Source: Symbiodinium natans
Taxonomy: Eukaryota; Sar; Dinophyceae; Suessiales; Symbiodiniaceae
Direction of reading: 5' to 3'
Length of the DNA stretch: 64,000 nt
Assembly: GCA_905221605.1 (NCBI GenBank)
Contig: CAJNDS010002294.1
Location: 62,001 to 126,000 of the forward strand
The first letter of the stretch is position 1; every line of letters begins with the position of its first letter. The notes under the pieces are model-generated. The model ran no database searches and was not told where the DNA came from. It worked only from the letters and a program-made list of their open reading frames with translations. Shown piece after piece: positions 33,270-45,585 of this stretch. Made by a program: the position numbers and the translations under genes.

Positions 33270-35430
33270 CCCAGGGCACTGCGGCACGGCGGAATGCAAT
33301 CGCTCTCGTGAGCTTGCATGGGCTTGCATACGCTCCTTTCTGAGCATTCGGCCCTTTTGCATGGCGGCCATCTGGCGGAAGACGCGGTCGTCTCCAGCCA
33401 GGGCCGATGCCATCAGAAGCTGCTCCCACTGCGGTGCGTGGATGAGCGCCTGCAGATTTACAGGGTTTACATGGGCTTACATCCAAGTTCTCAGGCACAT
33501 CTTCTCATCCGATCACGCCTTGTTGAGAACTCCGCAGCCATAGGGATCCACTGCGAACTCGTGGATGTGGTTCAACACGACAGTGGCCTCGGCCCCCTCA
33601 CCGTGTCTCTGCTACGTCCAGTCGTCTCAACGCGGGTCTGCGACCCGTGACATTAGCATCTGACAGCATAGTCAGAAGGCCCAGGGACCGAATGGGGAGA
33701 TGTACGGAAAGCTTGGCATCGAGAACTGAACCAACCCTCTGCTCCGGCCCCGCTTGGCGACAGTGGAGCTGGGACAGATAGAAAACAGCAGAGGGCGAGG
33801 CGAGGAGTGTCTTCGGATGGACTGCAAGGAATCTCCGTTTCCAGTTGTGGGCCATGATGCCTTGCTGGTCAGAAAGTCCTGCTTGTTTGACCACCTCTAA
33901 ACCCCCACCCCCCCTCCCCCCCGCCGCTTCAGGACAGGGAAGAGATAGACATCGCAGACAGGAATCCTCAGACTTTCTGACTGTATGCGATGCTGGCCAC
34001 GTACGTGTCTTGCTGGGCTTCAGGTGCGTTGGGTGAGCCTGCAGATACGAAGCAGAGTCACTCCCTGCAGGCGTTTCCATGTTTCTTTTGCTGCTGCCGC
34101 ATGCTGCTGCCGCTTCTGCTGCTGCGTGTGCCACACTGCAGGCCGGTTTCCACCTCCCTGCTCCGCAACTAGTCTGGAGTGTATAAGGCTCATGGTCTGA
34201 GAACAGACGCAACCCTAATTGCCTAAGCCATTAGCTGCAACATCTACAAATCGTCGTCGCCGAATGTCGCTGAGCTGGGCACAATCTCGCGGCGGCAGCT
34301 GACATTTCCATACTCCATGCAGTGCTGCACAGAATAGTTTCCGATGGCCTCTGGCACACGACATCGAAACTATCGCAAGGCCCGGAAGAAAGTCCTTCCG
34401 CTTCTCTCTCCGAGGCCCAGGCATGAGATGACAGCTCGACCGTGTGGCGGACAATTTCCTCTAATGATGACCGTGCTCCGGCAACGAGAAGGCTGTGACG
34501 CACTTTGATCGAGACAGCCCTCCTTCATGAAATAGAAAGTGTGCTCAAGGGGAAAGAACTCGATCATTCTTTCCAAGACGCGGCATGCGTACCTAGGCTA
34601 GGTACCAGCTCGCGACACAGCTCGCGCGACCCGTAGCTCGTCTCAGCGAACTGCAACAGCATGCAGGACTCCATCATGTCCGGGGCACTTGTGCTTGGCA
34701 ATCTCCTTTGGGCTGCGCCAGCTGCGAAGCTCCTGACTCACCTGATAGAAGCATGTAGAACCGAGAGAACCGTATCCATCCGTGGCTGAGTCTGCCCCCA
34801 TGTCCGACGTCGACAAGCAGTGACTTGCAGTCAACAGCAGCGACCAAGCATACCAAGCCCCGGACGAAAACCAAGCGCTCGGAGCTCAGCACGCGGATCG
34901 CATGCTGCAGCACAAAGTTTCCATGCGGGGATTGCGCAACCTTGGCTCGCTCACGTCCCACCCACCCTTGTGCCGAGCGCTGCTGCGTGCCCTGCCAGTG
35001 CTATGCGAGCGAGCGCTGCGCGTGCTGCGACTGGGCGCTACCGAGGCCGCAACGTCGGCCACGTTTCCAACAAGCTGTGACAGGATTTCTTCCTGCTGCG
35101 CACCATCCAGGCCTACGGAGATTTACAAGGAGGCCAGGCATGCCGCCTGCTCCTCCCACGTGCCGAATTGGAGGAGCCTTGCCGGGGGTTCAGCGAGTTT
35201 CAGAAAGCCTAGGGCCCATGAAAGGACGAGCACCGAGGAAGGAACTTCTGCAGCTCGCGGCAACCGGCACTCTCGTTTGCTTTGCGAAGGACCTGTGCAA
35301 CGGCTACCATGTGGCGATGCGATGATAAGCCGTTAAGCACAGCTACCTGACAGTCTGACAGCCTCCAGGCGAACTGCCGTCGGCGAGGCTGGAGGCGTGT
35401 TGGCCGTTGATGCCGTTGTTGACGAAGCCT
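33270..35430 (-). CDS. PUF (Pumilio-repeat) RNA-binding protein, copy B
   Basis: The same exons as copy A, shifted by 5466: 35092-35042, 34940-34854, 33611-33519, and 33449 leftwards. Only a handful of single-base differences from copy A are visible over more than 2 kb, including intron positions. Donors and acceptors are preserved. In the leftmost exon, copy B lacks the TAA of copy A and reads KERMQAHASSRERLHSAVPQ and onward. Either a donor lies just before this point (GT in GCCGTGCCG, present in both), or the two copies encode different C-termini. Function is as for copy A: RNA binding and post-transcriptional control. Confidence 0.62.
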
Positions 35431-36027
35431 GTCTCGACATCTTCCTACATGCCCCGATGCCCCTCCCAGGCCCCTCACACCGCAGCTGCCGCAGCTAAAC
35501 CATGCTCAAACGAGCCAGGCGCACGCCAGAAGAGTAAGCAGCAAAGACCTTGAGCCAGCAAAGCGAAAGCGACGGCTGTGCCGACGGCCGCCAGGAAGGA
35601 TTGGGGCCATTGAGGCACCTGCTGGGGGTTTTGGCCACGCCGGCCATCCTGGAGCCACTGCGAATCCGACGAATCCTGCCCATCAACTCAACCAAGTCAT
35701 CAGCGTCGCGAATCCGTCAGGCCGTGCCAGAGCTGTCCTGCTACTACAGGCTGCATCATGCCCGATGAGGTGGGTGCAACCTCAGTGCCGCATTTTCAGA
35801 TCGCTACTTTTAGCATGTACCATGCCAGTCTGGGGGGATGAAGGGGAGCTACAAGCTAAGCTGCAACTACGGACCTTCCTGGTTCGGTGATCCACTCGGT
35901 GGCTCTTGCCGTGAAGATACTACTGTCCGTGATGTCGCGATCAACGCAGTGCATGAAAACCTGCGACTGTTCATGATGCGAGTAGACTGGGAGCACGCTT
36001 GCTGGACCGGTGGCCGCTACACAGCCA

Positions 36028-36972
36028 GGACAGCTAAGGGCAGTGGCACTACCAATCCGAACGCACGAACAGATCGCGCAGTCCGCGAAGCAGATCGCAT
36101 GCGCGTGAAAGGTTTTGCTGCACCAGTGGATGTATGACGAGCTGGATCCCTAAACCCTAAATCCCAAACCCCGAACCCTAAACAATAAACCTGCGCCAGA
36201 TTGCAGGATCCCAAAAATTTTCTCCTTGGCTCCGTCTCCCTGATCCCTAAACCCTAAACCCTAAACTGAAGACCGGCCCCTCCCAGAAATGGGGCCGTGG
36301 GCTGCCAAAAAAAAGCCCCCAAGGCTGGCGTGCCGAAAGGGCCAGCCGCAAATCCCGGACGGCCTTTGCTCCCCCCGGTGAACGCAAAGACCAAACAAAC
36401 CTGGAACTCCATTTGGGGTCCTTCCATGTGGGCCGTAGATCTTTTGGGACTCGGCACGGTCTTTGGGGCATGGAGGGTTTCACTTTTTGAGGCCTCCTGG
36501 GCCTTCTGGAGCCTCCCTTGAGGGCATATTGGGGTTGGAGAGCGCGACAAAACAGGTTGACTTCCTCCTGCAGGGCCAGTTTGCGTATCCCAGGAGAAGA
36601 AGGAGGATTGCCTAGAGTTTTTTGGGCTAGTCGGAAAAGTTTGCAGAAAGTGGCGTGAGGCGAGTGTCCGCGAAAGACCACGGAGCGGAACCGAATCGAG
36701 CCCGCCGCTTTTGCCAAAGCCAACCCTGAAGGGGCTGGCAATTTTCTAGGACCAGATACAGGCACTGGAATGAGCCCCTCAATGAGCCTTGCAAAGTTTT
36801 TGAAGGCTGAACCCTAAACGATCAACCCTAAAAACCCTAAGCCTTCCGCCCCAAAACCAACCCTGAACCCTGAACCTGAAAACCTTAAAGCCTTCTCCTG
36901 GTTCTGATCTGATTCGTTGCTTCTGTGATATGGTTGGTCTCCCTGACTCGAACTGCAGCGGATCTCTTTGGC
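36028..36972. mobile_element. Insertion in copy B containing telomere-like motifs
   Basis: By comparison with copy A, about 945 bp is inserted between GGCCGCTACACAGCCA and CATGCTGAGTTTCCAG. It contains GATCCCTAAACCCTAAA twice (about 36145 and 36242) and a third degenerate cluster at 36810-36890 (ACCCTAAACG...ACCCTAAAAACCCTAA). A 172-codon minus frame (36247-36765) is open but shows no domain. No transposase or terminal inverted repeats are seen. The exact ends are blurred by local divergence. Confidence 0.55.
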
Positions 36973-37509
36973 ATGCTGAGTTTCCAGCTCTCGAAGAGCC
37001 GGCCAAGGAGATCGGCAAAGAGTCTCCACAGGGCTTGAGCAGCTCAGCTGCAGCTCACTAGCTCTGCAAGCGTAACAGCTTTACAGAAAGCTGCTGAATC
37101 ATCAAGCAGCGCTGCTTCTGGGGGAGGCGGCGGCTGCATTCACATACATGTCCACGTCAAAGCACAATTGTCGGACACTGCTCTCGAGAACTTCAATCCA
37201 GTGAGACATGCGACGTGCTTCACGCTGCTTGTCATGCTACGAAACGTCGTGGCCTCTCAAACCACACCCTCCAAATGCTGCAGTGCGAAGCACAACGCAT
37301 GAGCTTCTCCTCGACTCTATGTACAGAACATGGCAGCTCTGACGAGGCCAATGGAACAGTCTTCATTTTAGAAACTGCCGCTCTAGCTCTTTCCCTGCCC
37401 TGACCCTGTGGCACTATGGGCTTTCTGAGGAGGATGTCCGCTCACCTGCATTGTGCACACCGGTTCACCTCCGCAAATCCTGCAACTGGAACGAGGAACG
37501 CTCACCTGC

Positions 37510-37734
37510 TCAAAACATTTCTGCTGTCCTCGTCCTAGCCCTCTGCGACATCCCCAGCCATCGCTGCATCCTGAAGTCGCATCGTCGGGTGCGCCAGAAG
37601 CGAAGCAAGTTGGCTCGACCAGCCTCGTCGCAAAGCGCATCTGCTGCCACCCAGCTCTCCTGCTTCCAGATCTTCCAGTCCAAACAGCGGAGAATTCTGA
37701 AAGTAATTCCTTTCAAAACGTGTTCCACTCTCAT
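37510..37734 (-). CDS. Possible exon, unknown
   Basis: The minus frame LDWKIWKQESWVAADALCDE, then AGRANLLRFWRTRRCDFRMQ and RWLGMSQRARTRT, reads like a basic helical protein segment. The next minus frame over the same bases contains CRICGGEPVC. No splice sites were assigned and no family is recognised. Confidence 0.22.
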   Translation of the reverse strand: MRVEHVLKGITFRILRCLDWKIWKQESWVAADALCDEAGRANLLRFWRTRRCDFRMQRWLGMSQRARTRTAEMF

Positions 37735-38117
37735 GGAAACAAAGAACCAGAAGTGACTCTCAGAACGCCTCGACTGACATGCACTCGTGATGCTGAGAAA
37801 CCCTGGGGCAGATGCGTCATGCCGAACATCCCTCTACCAGCGACGGCTCACAGGCAGCGAACTACGCTCTCTATCCCAATTTCGGGCCTCACGCAGAGAA
37901 AGCCTAAGCCTAAAGCCCCCGTGCGCCCCGATTCTCACATGTAGCTCACGTCGCAAGTTCGGTCTACACTCTTTAGCTTTTGACCATCTTATCTGCCCGT
38001 GACCTCAACGATCTCGGTCACTCTGCGATTGTATTCTCGCCGGTTCTCCGACCTTGCAGCTCTGATAAAACAACTCGGCGACTCACATGTAGGTTCCCCA
38101 GATTGTTGCCGGCTCAA

Positions 38118-38255
38118 GGTTTTAGGGGTTTAGGGGTTTAGGGGTTTCGGGTTTAGAGTTTAGGGTTTAGGGGTTTAGGGGTTTAGGGGTTTAGGGGTTT
38201 AGGGTTTAGGGTTTTAGGGTTTTAGGGTTTAGGCTCTAGGAGTTTTAGGGGTTCA
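38118..38255. repeat. Interstitial telomere-like array, TTTAGGG/TTTAGGGG orientation
   Basis: About 17 units of TTTAGGGG, TTTAGGG and TTTTAGGG, with variants TTTCGGG and TTTAGAG. The strand orientation is opposite to the arrays at 45.9 and 47.1 kb. The mixture of octamer and heptamer suggests slippage within an old array. A foldback element starts 95 bp downstream. Confidence 0.93.
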
Positions 38256-38349
38256 TATGAAGCGTCTGAGGGCTCTGCCAAAGCTTCGCGGCTTCGCTAT
38301 TCGCAGGCGAGCTCGGATTCGGGTCCGTCAGCAGCGACTCCGGCAGAAG

Positions 38350-38469
38350 CTTACTGTTGGCGAGTAGAGGGGATGATGGATATAATTCCTTGAAAGGTAT
38401 ATCCGATCCCCCTTTTGGGGATTAGATAGGGTACCTCATTCCCTGATTCCCCTACTCACCAACAGTAAG
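38350..38469. mobile_element. Foldback / MITE-like element (120 bp)
   Basis: Left end CTTACTGTTGGCGAGTAG and right end CTACTCACCAACAGTAAG are inverted copies with one mismatch. Similarity extends inward over AGGGGAT/ATTCCC. The centre contains a second palindromic patch, ATCCCCCTTTTGGGGAT. There is no coding capacity. No target-site duplication is obvious. The end sequence is unrelated to that of the element at 7500-7648. Confidence 0.75.
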
Positions 38470-41400
38470 GTATCAAGGCAGAGGTGCACTCTGTCTCCAT
38501 AGTGTTTTAGACAGGAGGTCCCCCCAATTTCAAGCAAGGCTTCACCAAGAATCTTAATTGGTGGCTACCGTGACCACCTGTGTCTACCGTATTCAATGTG
38601 CATTCCTTCCGCAGCTGATCCAAGACAGCAGTGCACATGTCAGGTGGCCTTGCCTCTACTTACTAGTTGAGGACCTTCATCACCAATCCTCAAACTGTCA
38701 AAACATGCTCTGAGGGCGGCTTATGAACTCTCGGAACCTTGCCTGAACGGAAGTCAAGATCGCTGAGATGTCGTAGATTGGGCTCCACTGGTTCTGCAAG
38801 TGGTAAACGCTGCATGTACGCACACACACACAGACAAAGACACCATGGCGTGACATCTTGCGGAAGTGCTAGCTATGTGTGCCGCAAGGCAATCAGCTCT
38901 TTTTATCCTGCACGCGTTGCAAGGACAGCGGCTGTCACGAGATTCAAGCCCGTGTATATTTCTTTGCTGTACGCCGAAGCTGGATCTGCTGAGGCCATCT
39001 GGCCCTGGCGCAGCATGAGAACGCTTGTGAGCGTCTGTGCAGCTCATTCGTGACGAAGCTGAACCTGAGCGACACACACACACACACACACGATTGGAAT
39101 CGTCAGCTTCGCAACATGGCTAACACGGGGCAACGAATGGCATTCACTTGCCTCCCAGAACTTCTTTTGCTGCAGGCCGTCACTGCCGGATGCCGGCAGC
39201 AAGTCAGGACACGTTGGCATTATGTACATGTATGGTTCCTGTATGTACATGTGCAACAACTTTAAGCAGCTTCCCTCACACCGCGGAACAGCTGCAGACC
39301 GCTCGTTCACGGCCACAGAAGCACCGTCACTGGACCACCATGCATCACAGCACCGTCGACTCCAAGTGCATCAAAGAAGCGAAGCTACTAGGCAAGGGCC
39401 AATGCCACAGAGCACCTTGAAGAGGATGGAGACACAATCACAGTGACCTCCAAGGCGTATCTTTGCCAATCTTCGCCCGCCCTGGGAGGACCTCCACGTC
39501 ATCGGTTCGTGGGCCAGAACCTCCCGCTCCAGTGGACTTGGTGTTATCCTATGCTTTTGTGAGGGGGTTCTAAGGCAGGCGCCCAAACCCTCTCGACCTC
39601 TCCTGTGGCCTGCAAGCGAAGCATGAGCTTGGCCAAAGCTTGGCTTGCGCACAGTAGAACTGCACCATACTGCACCCATGACACGTGTTCAGTAAGAGGG
39701 CCCACGACGGCTATCTGACTATCGGAAACCTCAGACTGCCGGCCTTGCTCTACCCTCAACGGGAGGCTGCTTGAAGACGTCCTCATTGCGCATGGACTCC
39801 TTGACGAGGCTGGAGAGAGAAAAGTACGCAGAGGAAACAAAGGAAAGATGCACACGGTATGCCCCTCTGCTGAGATTGCTGCAAAGAGCTTCTTCGAGTT
39901 GATGAACTCCGTGGTCATGATTAAGAATCTGGGGAATGGCGAGGACACGATGGTCTACCAGTGTCTGCCAGCATCAACTCTTGCACTACATTGTCACTAC
40001 ATGGGCCTGCGGCGGCCATCCTCAAGCTCGGAGAGTCGGCGGAGCGCCGCAATCTCTCCACTTGTAACACCACCTCACGACAAAGCACCACGAAGCGCGT
40101 TCCCGTCTTCCCTTCTGCAGCGTCAAGAGAGATCAGGGGACGTGGCCGAGGAAGCACACCAACACGATCGAGGGCTTGTTGGGATCTTGCCTGTAGGTGG
40201 ACTCTGCAGGGATATCAGCCTACGGGCCGGGGCTACAAGATGGGGTTGCGACTCCCTTGCCGAGGTCGAATCCGGCTGCTGAAGCTCCTGCAAAGCGACT
40301 CCGATTCTGGAGAGCTTGTTCCAAGAAGTGTTAACTCAAAAAACTTGCTTTTGTTGAGCAGTCACCTGCGCGGGGCCATGTAGCAGGCTCAGGGCCTCGA
40401 CAAGTGCAAAGCTGCAAGCACCCTACTAGTAGCAATCCAAACACCGACAAACTCTGACAAGTTTGCTGACAATCATTCGCGGCCCTCTGCACATCATAGG
40501 AACAGGGCATCTTTCAGAGCTATCCAACCTTTCGGCTGGCTCCTGGGTGCACATGGGCTGAACGCCAGGGCCGCCAGGGCTTGCAGCATGACTCTGGCAC
40601 TGGACGATTGAACGAAAATATCGGGCCTGGTCATCTGCACCAGTCGCACACTCAGAGGTGCGTAGCCTGGGGAGGACACAGGAAGAGGCGCTGGACACGC
40701 CCTGACTTCCGCGTGTGCCCGCTACTCCCTGGGCCGCAGCCGCTGTAAGCATAGCTGATGTCCTGGTCTGCCGCAGCATCCTCCCCAGTGACGTGCACGT
40801 CCAACACGTGAACGGCAGAACGGCGCAGGCTGCACGAGCGGCAGTCTCCTCCACGAAAAGGTTGAACTGCCTCTTGATGGTGCTCCTGAGTCTGCAGGGG
40901 CCAAAAAGGCATGTCCGAGCTTAGGCCTGTCGATCGTGCAGCAAAGACAGCAACGCGCCGCAAAATGCCCCCCGAGTGCTGTGCCAGCCCGACTTGCCCT
41001 GCTGGTAGCGCAGAAGACCGGCTCCTTGGCAGGACATGGTCAGCAAAACCGACACCAAGTTCAGCAAAGCTGCTGGGTCAGTTACGCTCCATGTTCGCCA
41101 GGGTGAGCATGTGTTCGAATCCGTAAGACCTTAAACGAGCGGTGAGTGATCCTGCAGGACAACCTGTGGCACACAGCTCCTGGCTGCAGGAAGGTTCGCT
41201 TGAGCTGGTCCAGCTGCTTGGCCTAAACACAACCACTGCAAAACCGGCAAACCCACGAAGATGCACAAAGCCGAAGCTGCCTTGATGCCATTGTTCACCA
41301 GGGATAGCAAGCACAGCAACCTCAAAGCCTGGGGAGCTTCTTCTCGTGCTGCGGAGGCTCAGAAGAGGCAAAGAGTGGGCACCTCGTGAAATGGCTTCTG

Positions 41401-41599
41401 ATCATCCATGATGTCCTCGCGTGAGCGTCGGGACAGAATGGACAGATCGCGATGGGTACAGCGGCTACACTGCGGCTACACAGCACTCCGGGAGTCCCAC
41501 CTCTACCAGGTCTAAGCAGCTTTGGGAGCTGGTGCTTTGCGCAGTGATTTCGTCCTGATAAGACTTTGCCTTCCATGTACCGAAGCATATGAGGCCTGC

Positions 41600-42161
41600 G
41601 CGGCTCCTCCAGCTTGAGCATTTGCCTGTAGTCCTCTTGGGCTTATCTTCTCCACATGAACCGCCTTCCATGTTTGCCATCGTGTGAAAGGCCTCAGTCT
41701 GAATCTTGTCTTTGAGGGCATGGGCTAAGTTGATGTGCATCTCCAAGAGGGGATGCGCGGACCTCAGATTTTGTCAGCAGGTTCTGGAGAGCGTGAGCAC
41801 CGTAAACAAAGCGCTCGGCAGCAGCGAAACGAGCTCCTCGCTGGGCAGTCTTAAACTTCTTGATGTACTCGGCCATGTCACTGGCACTTTTGTTCTTGAC
41901 GTTGTCCTAAGTCTTGCAAGCATCAGATTGTCCTGTCTGACTGGTCATGCGAGATTGCACCTTCTCTGAATAGGTCTGTTGAACAGCGCGTGCTTTCTCC
42001 TGCAAGCCAGATGCATCAATAGCACGTCGGATAAGACAAGTGCATCAGGATCCTCTAACAACGGCCCCAACTTGTCGATGTGCAAATCGCGGATCTCCTG
42101 CAATGCATCCATGCAGTATAGCTCAGCGGGCAACTCTTCTTCTGGATGCAGCAAAGGTGTC
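41600..42161 (-). CDS. Unknown gene, three well-phased exons
   Basis: Minus exon 42161-41961 reads TPLLHPEEELPAELYCMDAL, QEIRDLHIDKLGPLLEDPDA and LVLSDVLLMHLACRRKHALF. It joins by a GT-AG intron (41960-41881, 80 bp) to exon 41880-41763, DMAEYIKKFKTAQRGARFAA, then AERFVYGAHALQNLLTKSE. A GT-AG intron (41762-41699, 64 bp) then leads to exon 41698 onwards, TEAFHTMANMEGGSCGEDKP, then KRTTGK. Phases agree at both junctions. The alternative frame EMHINLAHALKDKIQ across the second intron also looks protein-like, so alternative splicing or a frameshift is possible. The protein is soluble-looking, helical and of unknown family. The 5' exon(s) and 3' end are not identified. Confidence 0.5.
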
Positions 42162-43287
42162 CTGATAGAAGAGATCGTCCGGAGACAGTTTCACGGTCGA
42201 ATTGGAGCTTCCCCGATCCTGAAACCACGAACCGATGCAACACGGAAATCCTAAAGCTACTAGCATCGACACTCACTCCGGCCCTCGGGCACACCGACCA
42301 CCACTTAGTTACTGTTGTCCTGATCGCCCTGGTTTAAAGGTCGGCCACTCAATACTGAGACGACACGTCTTTCTTGCATGCGCGTTCCGCAAGTCCCGAA
42401 GGTCTCTCAGCTCCCACAAGAAGATGTATTCTAGCAGCAATCCAGCAAAAGCAGAAGGATTGTTTTTGCATGCCAAGCAACCCCGCCACCCACAGCCCAT
42501 GTGGCAATGAGTCCTCTAGCCACACCAGAAATCACCCACACCGGTGCCCTGCATTTTCCACTGGGCATGGCTTCACGGAAATGGATTTACAACAAAAGTC
42601 GCTCTCAAGGATAAGAACTGAAGGTGCTCAAGGTCACCTGCAAAGCCTCCATTCAGAAACTCTGTTTTTTTGTTGCCAGCTTTCTCCGGCTTCGAACTCA
42701 ATCAATCTTAATCAATGTTTCGGCAGGGCGGGATTGTCACTCCGGACATGAGAGTGGGCTGCGATGCGTCGGTGATCGGCCTCCGTGCCAAGTCTTACAA
42801 AAAAGCCTCCTTAATTTTGAGCAGCCTCAAAGCAACAGTTGTTCCGTTCGAAGAAGGCGCGGTCTCGAGATGTCTCGCGATGTCTCCAGACTGAACCATT
42901 GCGACAGGGGTTCGGATTGCTGGGAGACATTGATGGAAGACCCAGCGCCTTCACATGCCTGCACCCTGGAGTATCGTGAGCCCTCCACAGGACATGCCTC
43001 AGACCCTTTTCCCACCATGAAGGCAGTCGCGCAGGATACGGGGCGGGTCAGCGCGAAAATGCGGGGGTGCTTTGTCACCTCCAACCCTACTCTATGAACT
43101 TACATAACATGTGGTCGCAGTATGTCGCAGTTTTGCGCTGTGGTCTCATCCCTGCTGCGTGACGTGCTAGAGAGCTGAACCCAGCGTATTGAATGTGGGC
43201 GTGTCATTGAGACTCGAAGGTCGACTTTTGGCATATTTTGGAGTGAAGACGCATGTACGACATTGCACAACGGCCCACAAGGGAGAA

Positions 43288-44052
43288 TCAAAGCCCTGGC
43301 CGCCTTGGCCCAGGCGGCATTGCTGATGTCAATCCTGGGCACCGAAAACGCTGCTGACATGGCTCGGAGGGTCGCTGCTCTGGGATGCCAGACAAGTTGT
43401 TTTGAATACCATATGTAGCATCGATGAGGGCCTTCTCGGAGAGCGTGTTGCGTTGAGAAAGCGACGGCCACGCAAATCCTGCGCAAGTTCCCTGCCTGGT
43501 AGGTGAACTGGGAACATAGTACAGAGAAGAGGTCAACCCGACGATCGATGACCACCTTATCAAGCGGCATCCGGCTCTTGCGCATTCCGGAACGAGAGAA
43601 GCGAGTGAGTTCTCAACCAACTCGCTGATCTTGGAGGGCTTGGCTTCTTGCACCTGCAGACTCCGTCGCAAAGACTTGAGAGGGCATGTTAAGCTGGAGC
43701 AAGACAGTGAAGGCACCTCTGGTGATGCACTGGCCTGCAAAGCAGGGGACCTTTGCAAGACTGCTGGGTTTGTTTGCTCCAAGACCGACACGACATTCTT
43801 TCGAACCTGTATCCTGTACAGTCTTGGGCTACTACGTCTGTGACGCTTCCTCGCGACGCCTCTCAGCTGGAACTCGCAACACATCTCGAAGCGACAGCAA
43901 AAACACATGCTTCGTGAACGATGTTCGTGATGTGCCGACTGTACCGTGCCTGATGGCAGCAGCCCCTTTTGGACTCGGTGCAACTGGAGGAACTCCTGGC
44001 CTTTGTGTCCCATTCCCAAAAAGATGCAGTGCTCGTCAAACCACAGAACCAC
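43288..44052 (-). CDS. Long open minus frame, unknown
   Basis: A 254-codon frame without a stop is long for this DNA, but its sequence is Ser/Arg-rich with no domain. Parts of the other minus frames look equally plausible (RKSRMPLDKVVIDRRVDLFS at about 43500-43585; GGQAVNAWWQSRDDSEQRPD at about 44090-44145). A spliced gene using pieces of several frames is more likely than one long exon. Confidence 0.22.
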   Translation of the reverse strand: MVLWFDEHCIFLGMGHKGQEFLQLHRVQKGLLPSGTVQSAHHEHRSRSMCFCCRFEMCCEFQLRGVARKRHRRSSPRLYRIQVRKNVVSVLEQTNPAVLQRSPALQASASPEVPSLSCSSLTCPLKSLRRSLQVQEAKPSKISELVENSLASLVPECARAGCRLIRWSSIVGLTSSLYYVPSSPTRQGTCAGFAWPSLSQRNTLSEKALIDATYGIQNNLSGIPEQRPSEPCQQRFRCPGLTSAMPPGPRRPGL

Positions 44053-45414
44053 CCGGACACAGCTGCCACAGAGTTAAGAATGGCATCTGGGCGTTGTTCT
44101 GAATCATCTCGACTTTGCCACCAAGCGTTGACCGCTTGGCCTCCAACAAACAAAGCTAGGAATCATGGAACATCTTCGGACATCTTGGAACATCTTTGGG
44201 AGGATCCGACAGGGCCCTTGCCATGCTCTCGGGGCCCCTTGCCTGCCCCGCTTGGTCCTCCTTTCTTATTCGCTGCATCACTTCGACCACGACGCGGCCG
44301 GCCTCTGAGCACTGCTCGGATGGGTCCCCAAAGGGCTCTGCCTCTGCTCTACCTGACTCTACCTCTCTGAGGCCAAGGCTCCGCCAATGGCATGCACGGA
44401 TGGGATGGTGCCAAACTTTTGCTGCAAGAACCTCTGGTAACTCTCTTAGGCGGCACAAGATCGCAAGCTGCAACAAGCTGCCTGCTTGTGGTACAAACAG
44501 CAAGGCCCGAGCATCAAAGCCTGTGCTGCGTAGAAGGGACCGGATGGATCGCCCAGCACATGGAAGTCATGGTACCTAAGAAATTGAGAAATCACACAGT
44601 CTGCTCACCCCATCCATGGAAGTACGAGAATCTGACAGTCTGGGGGTCTCCATGGAGAGAACATCCTCGAAAGCTCAAAAAGCTTGGTGTCTAGAAAAGT
44701 GGCTTGGAGGCTTGTAGAGTTGGATGACCCCAAATCACACTGTCGAGAGTCGAGGCCTTGTCCGATGGGAAATGGTGAATGGCACACTCGGCGATGCGCA
44801 CATTGGCTTTGACCTTCCACTCTAGCCGCTCAATCTTGACGGGAACATTGACTGAACAGGAGAACTACACTGTCAAGTGATTGACAGATTCCGTCGCATT
44901 GCAAGACTTGCTGGCACCAACACGAATGATCTAAAATGTCTAAAATTCTGAGAAACCGGCATTGCTTGCGGCAAGACGCTGGACACACTCCTTTCAAAGG
45001 CAGATCTGCATTCCCAAGCCAAGACTCCGACCTTCCCCGAAGCCCTAGCCCTCTAATATGGCAAGATATTCATAGGGGCAGGGGAGTACTCCACGAAATA
45101 CAGTTGTGTTCATTTCGAGCGAAATCCGCGGGCACCAGCATCTCCTGAACTGTGCGCGTCAGCAAGACTGGCCGTAAATTTCTGGCACGGCAAAGAACTG
45201 CAGAACCACGGACAGCGCGGGTAGTCCATGAGTGGAAATGGAGTGAATGAATGCGTGAGTGGGTGAATGGACAACGCGCGCTCCCGCCTAAAGAAACGTT
45301 CCCTCCTGACCTTCTCGTCCCCAATACACGACAGTCATCTGGCAGCCAGAGTTCCACGCTCCAGGCCCTCAATCTGCGGGCGGAACCTCCATGACGTAAT
45401 CATCGTGTGGGCAT

Positions 45415-45585
45415 GGATGCTCGATCTGGCCATTCCCATGCATTGGCAATAATTACGGACTTTCTCATTGTGCGGGCATGGATGCTGTGGCCATTCGCAC
45501 GCAGTGGTAACATGTACGTAATCATCGAGCAGGCATGGATGCTCTGGCCAGTCGCACGCACTGACTCACTGGCAGCATGGGTTTC
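45415..45585. repeat. Tandem repeat, about 60-bp unit, three copies
   Basis: GGCATGGATGCTC/GTGGCCATTC-GCACGCA recurs at about 45412, 45477 and 45533, with variable 15-25 bp inserts between copies. Its function is unknown. Confidence 0.75.

Larger units (their letters stand above)
30818..37280. repeat. Large tandem segmental duplication, copy B (interrupted)
   Basis: Matches copy A in order, but with about 600 bp of extra sequence at about 31.85-32.50 kb and an insertion of about 0.95 kb at about 36028-36972. After the insertion, similarity to A's 30.53-30.79 kb resumes (GCTGAGTTTCCAGCTCTCGAAGAGCC) and fades near 37.27 kb. Confidence 0.88.
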
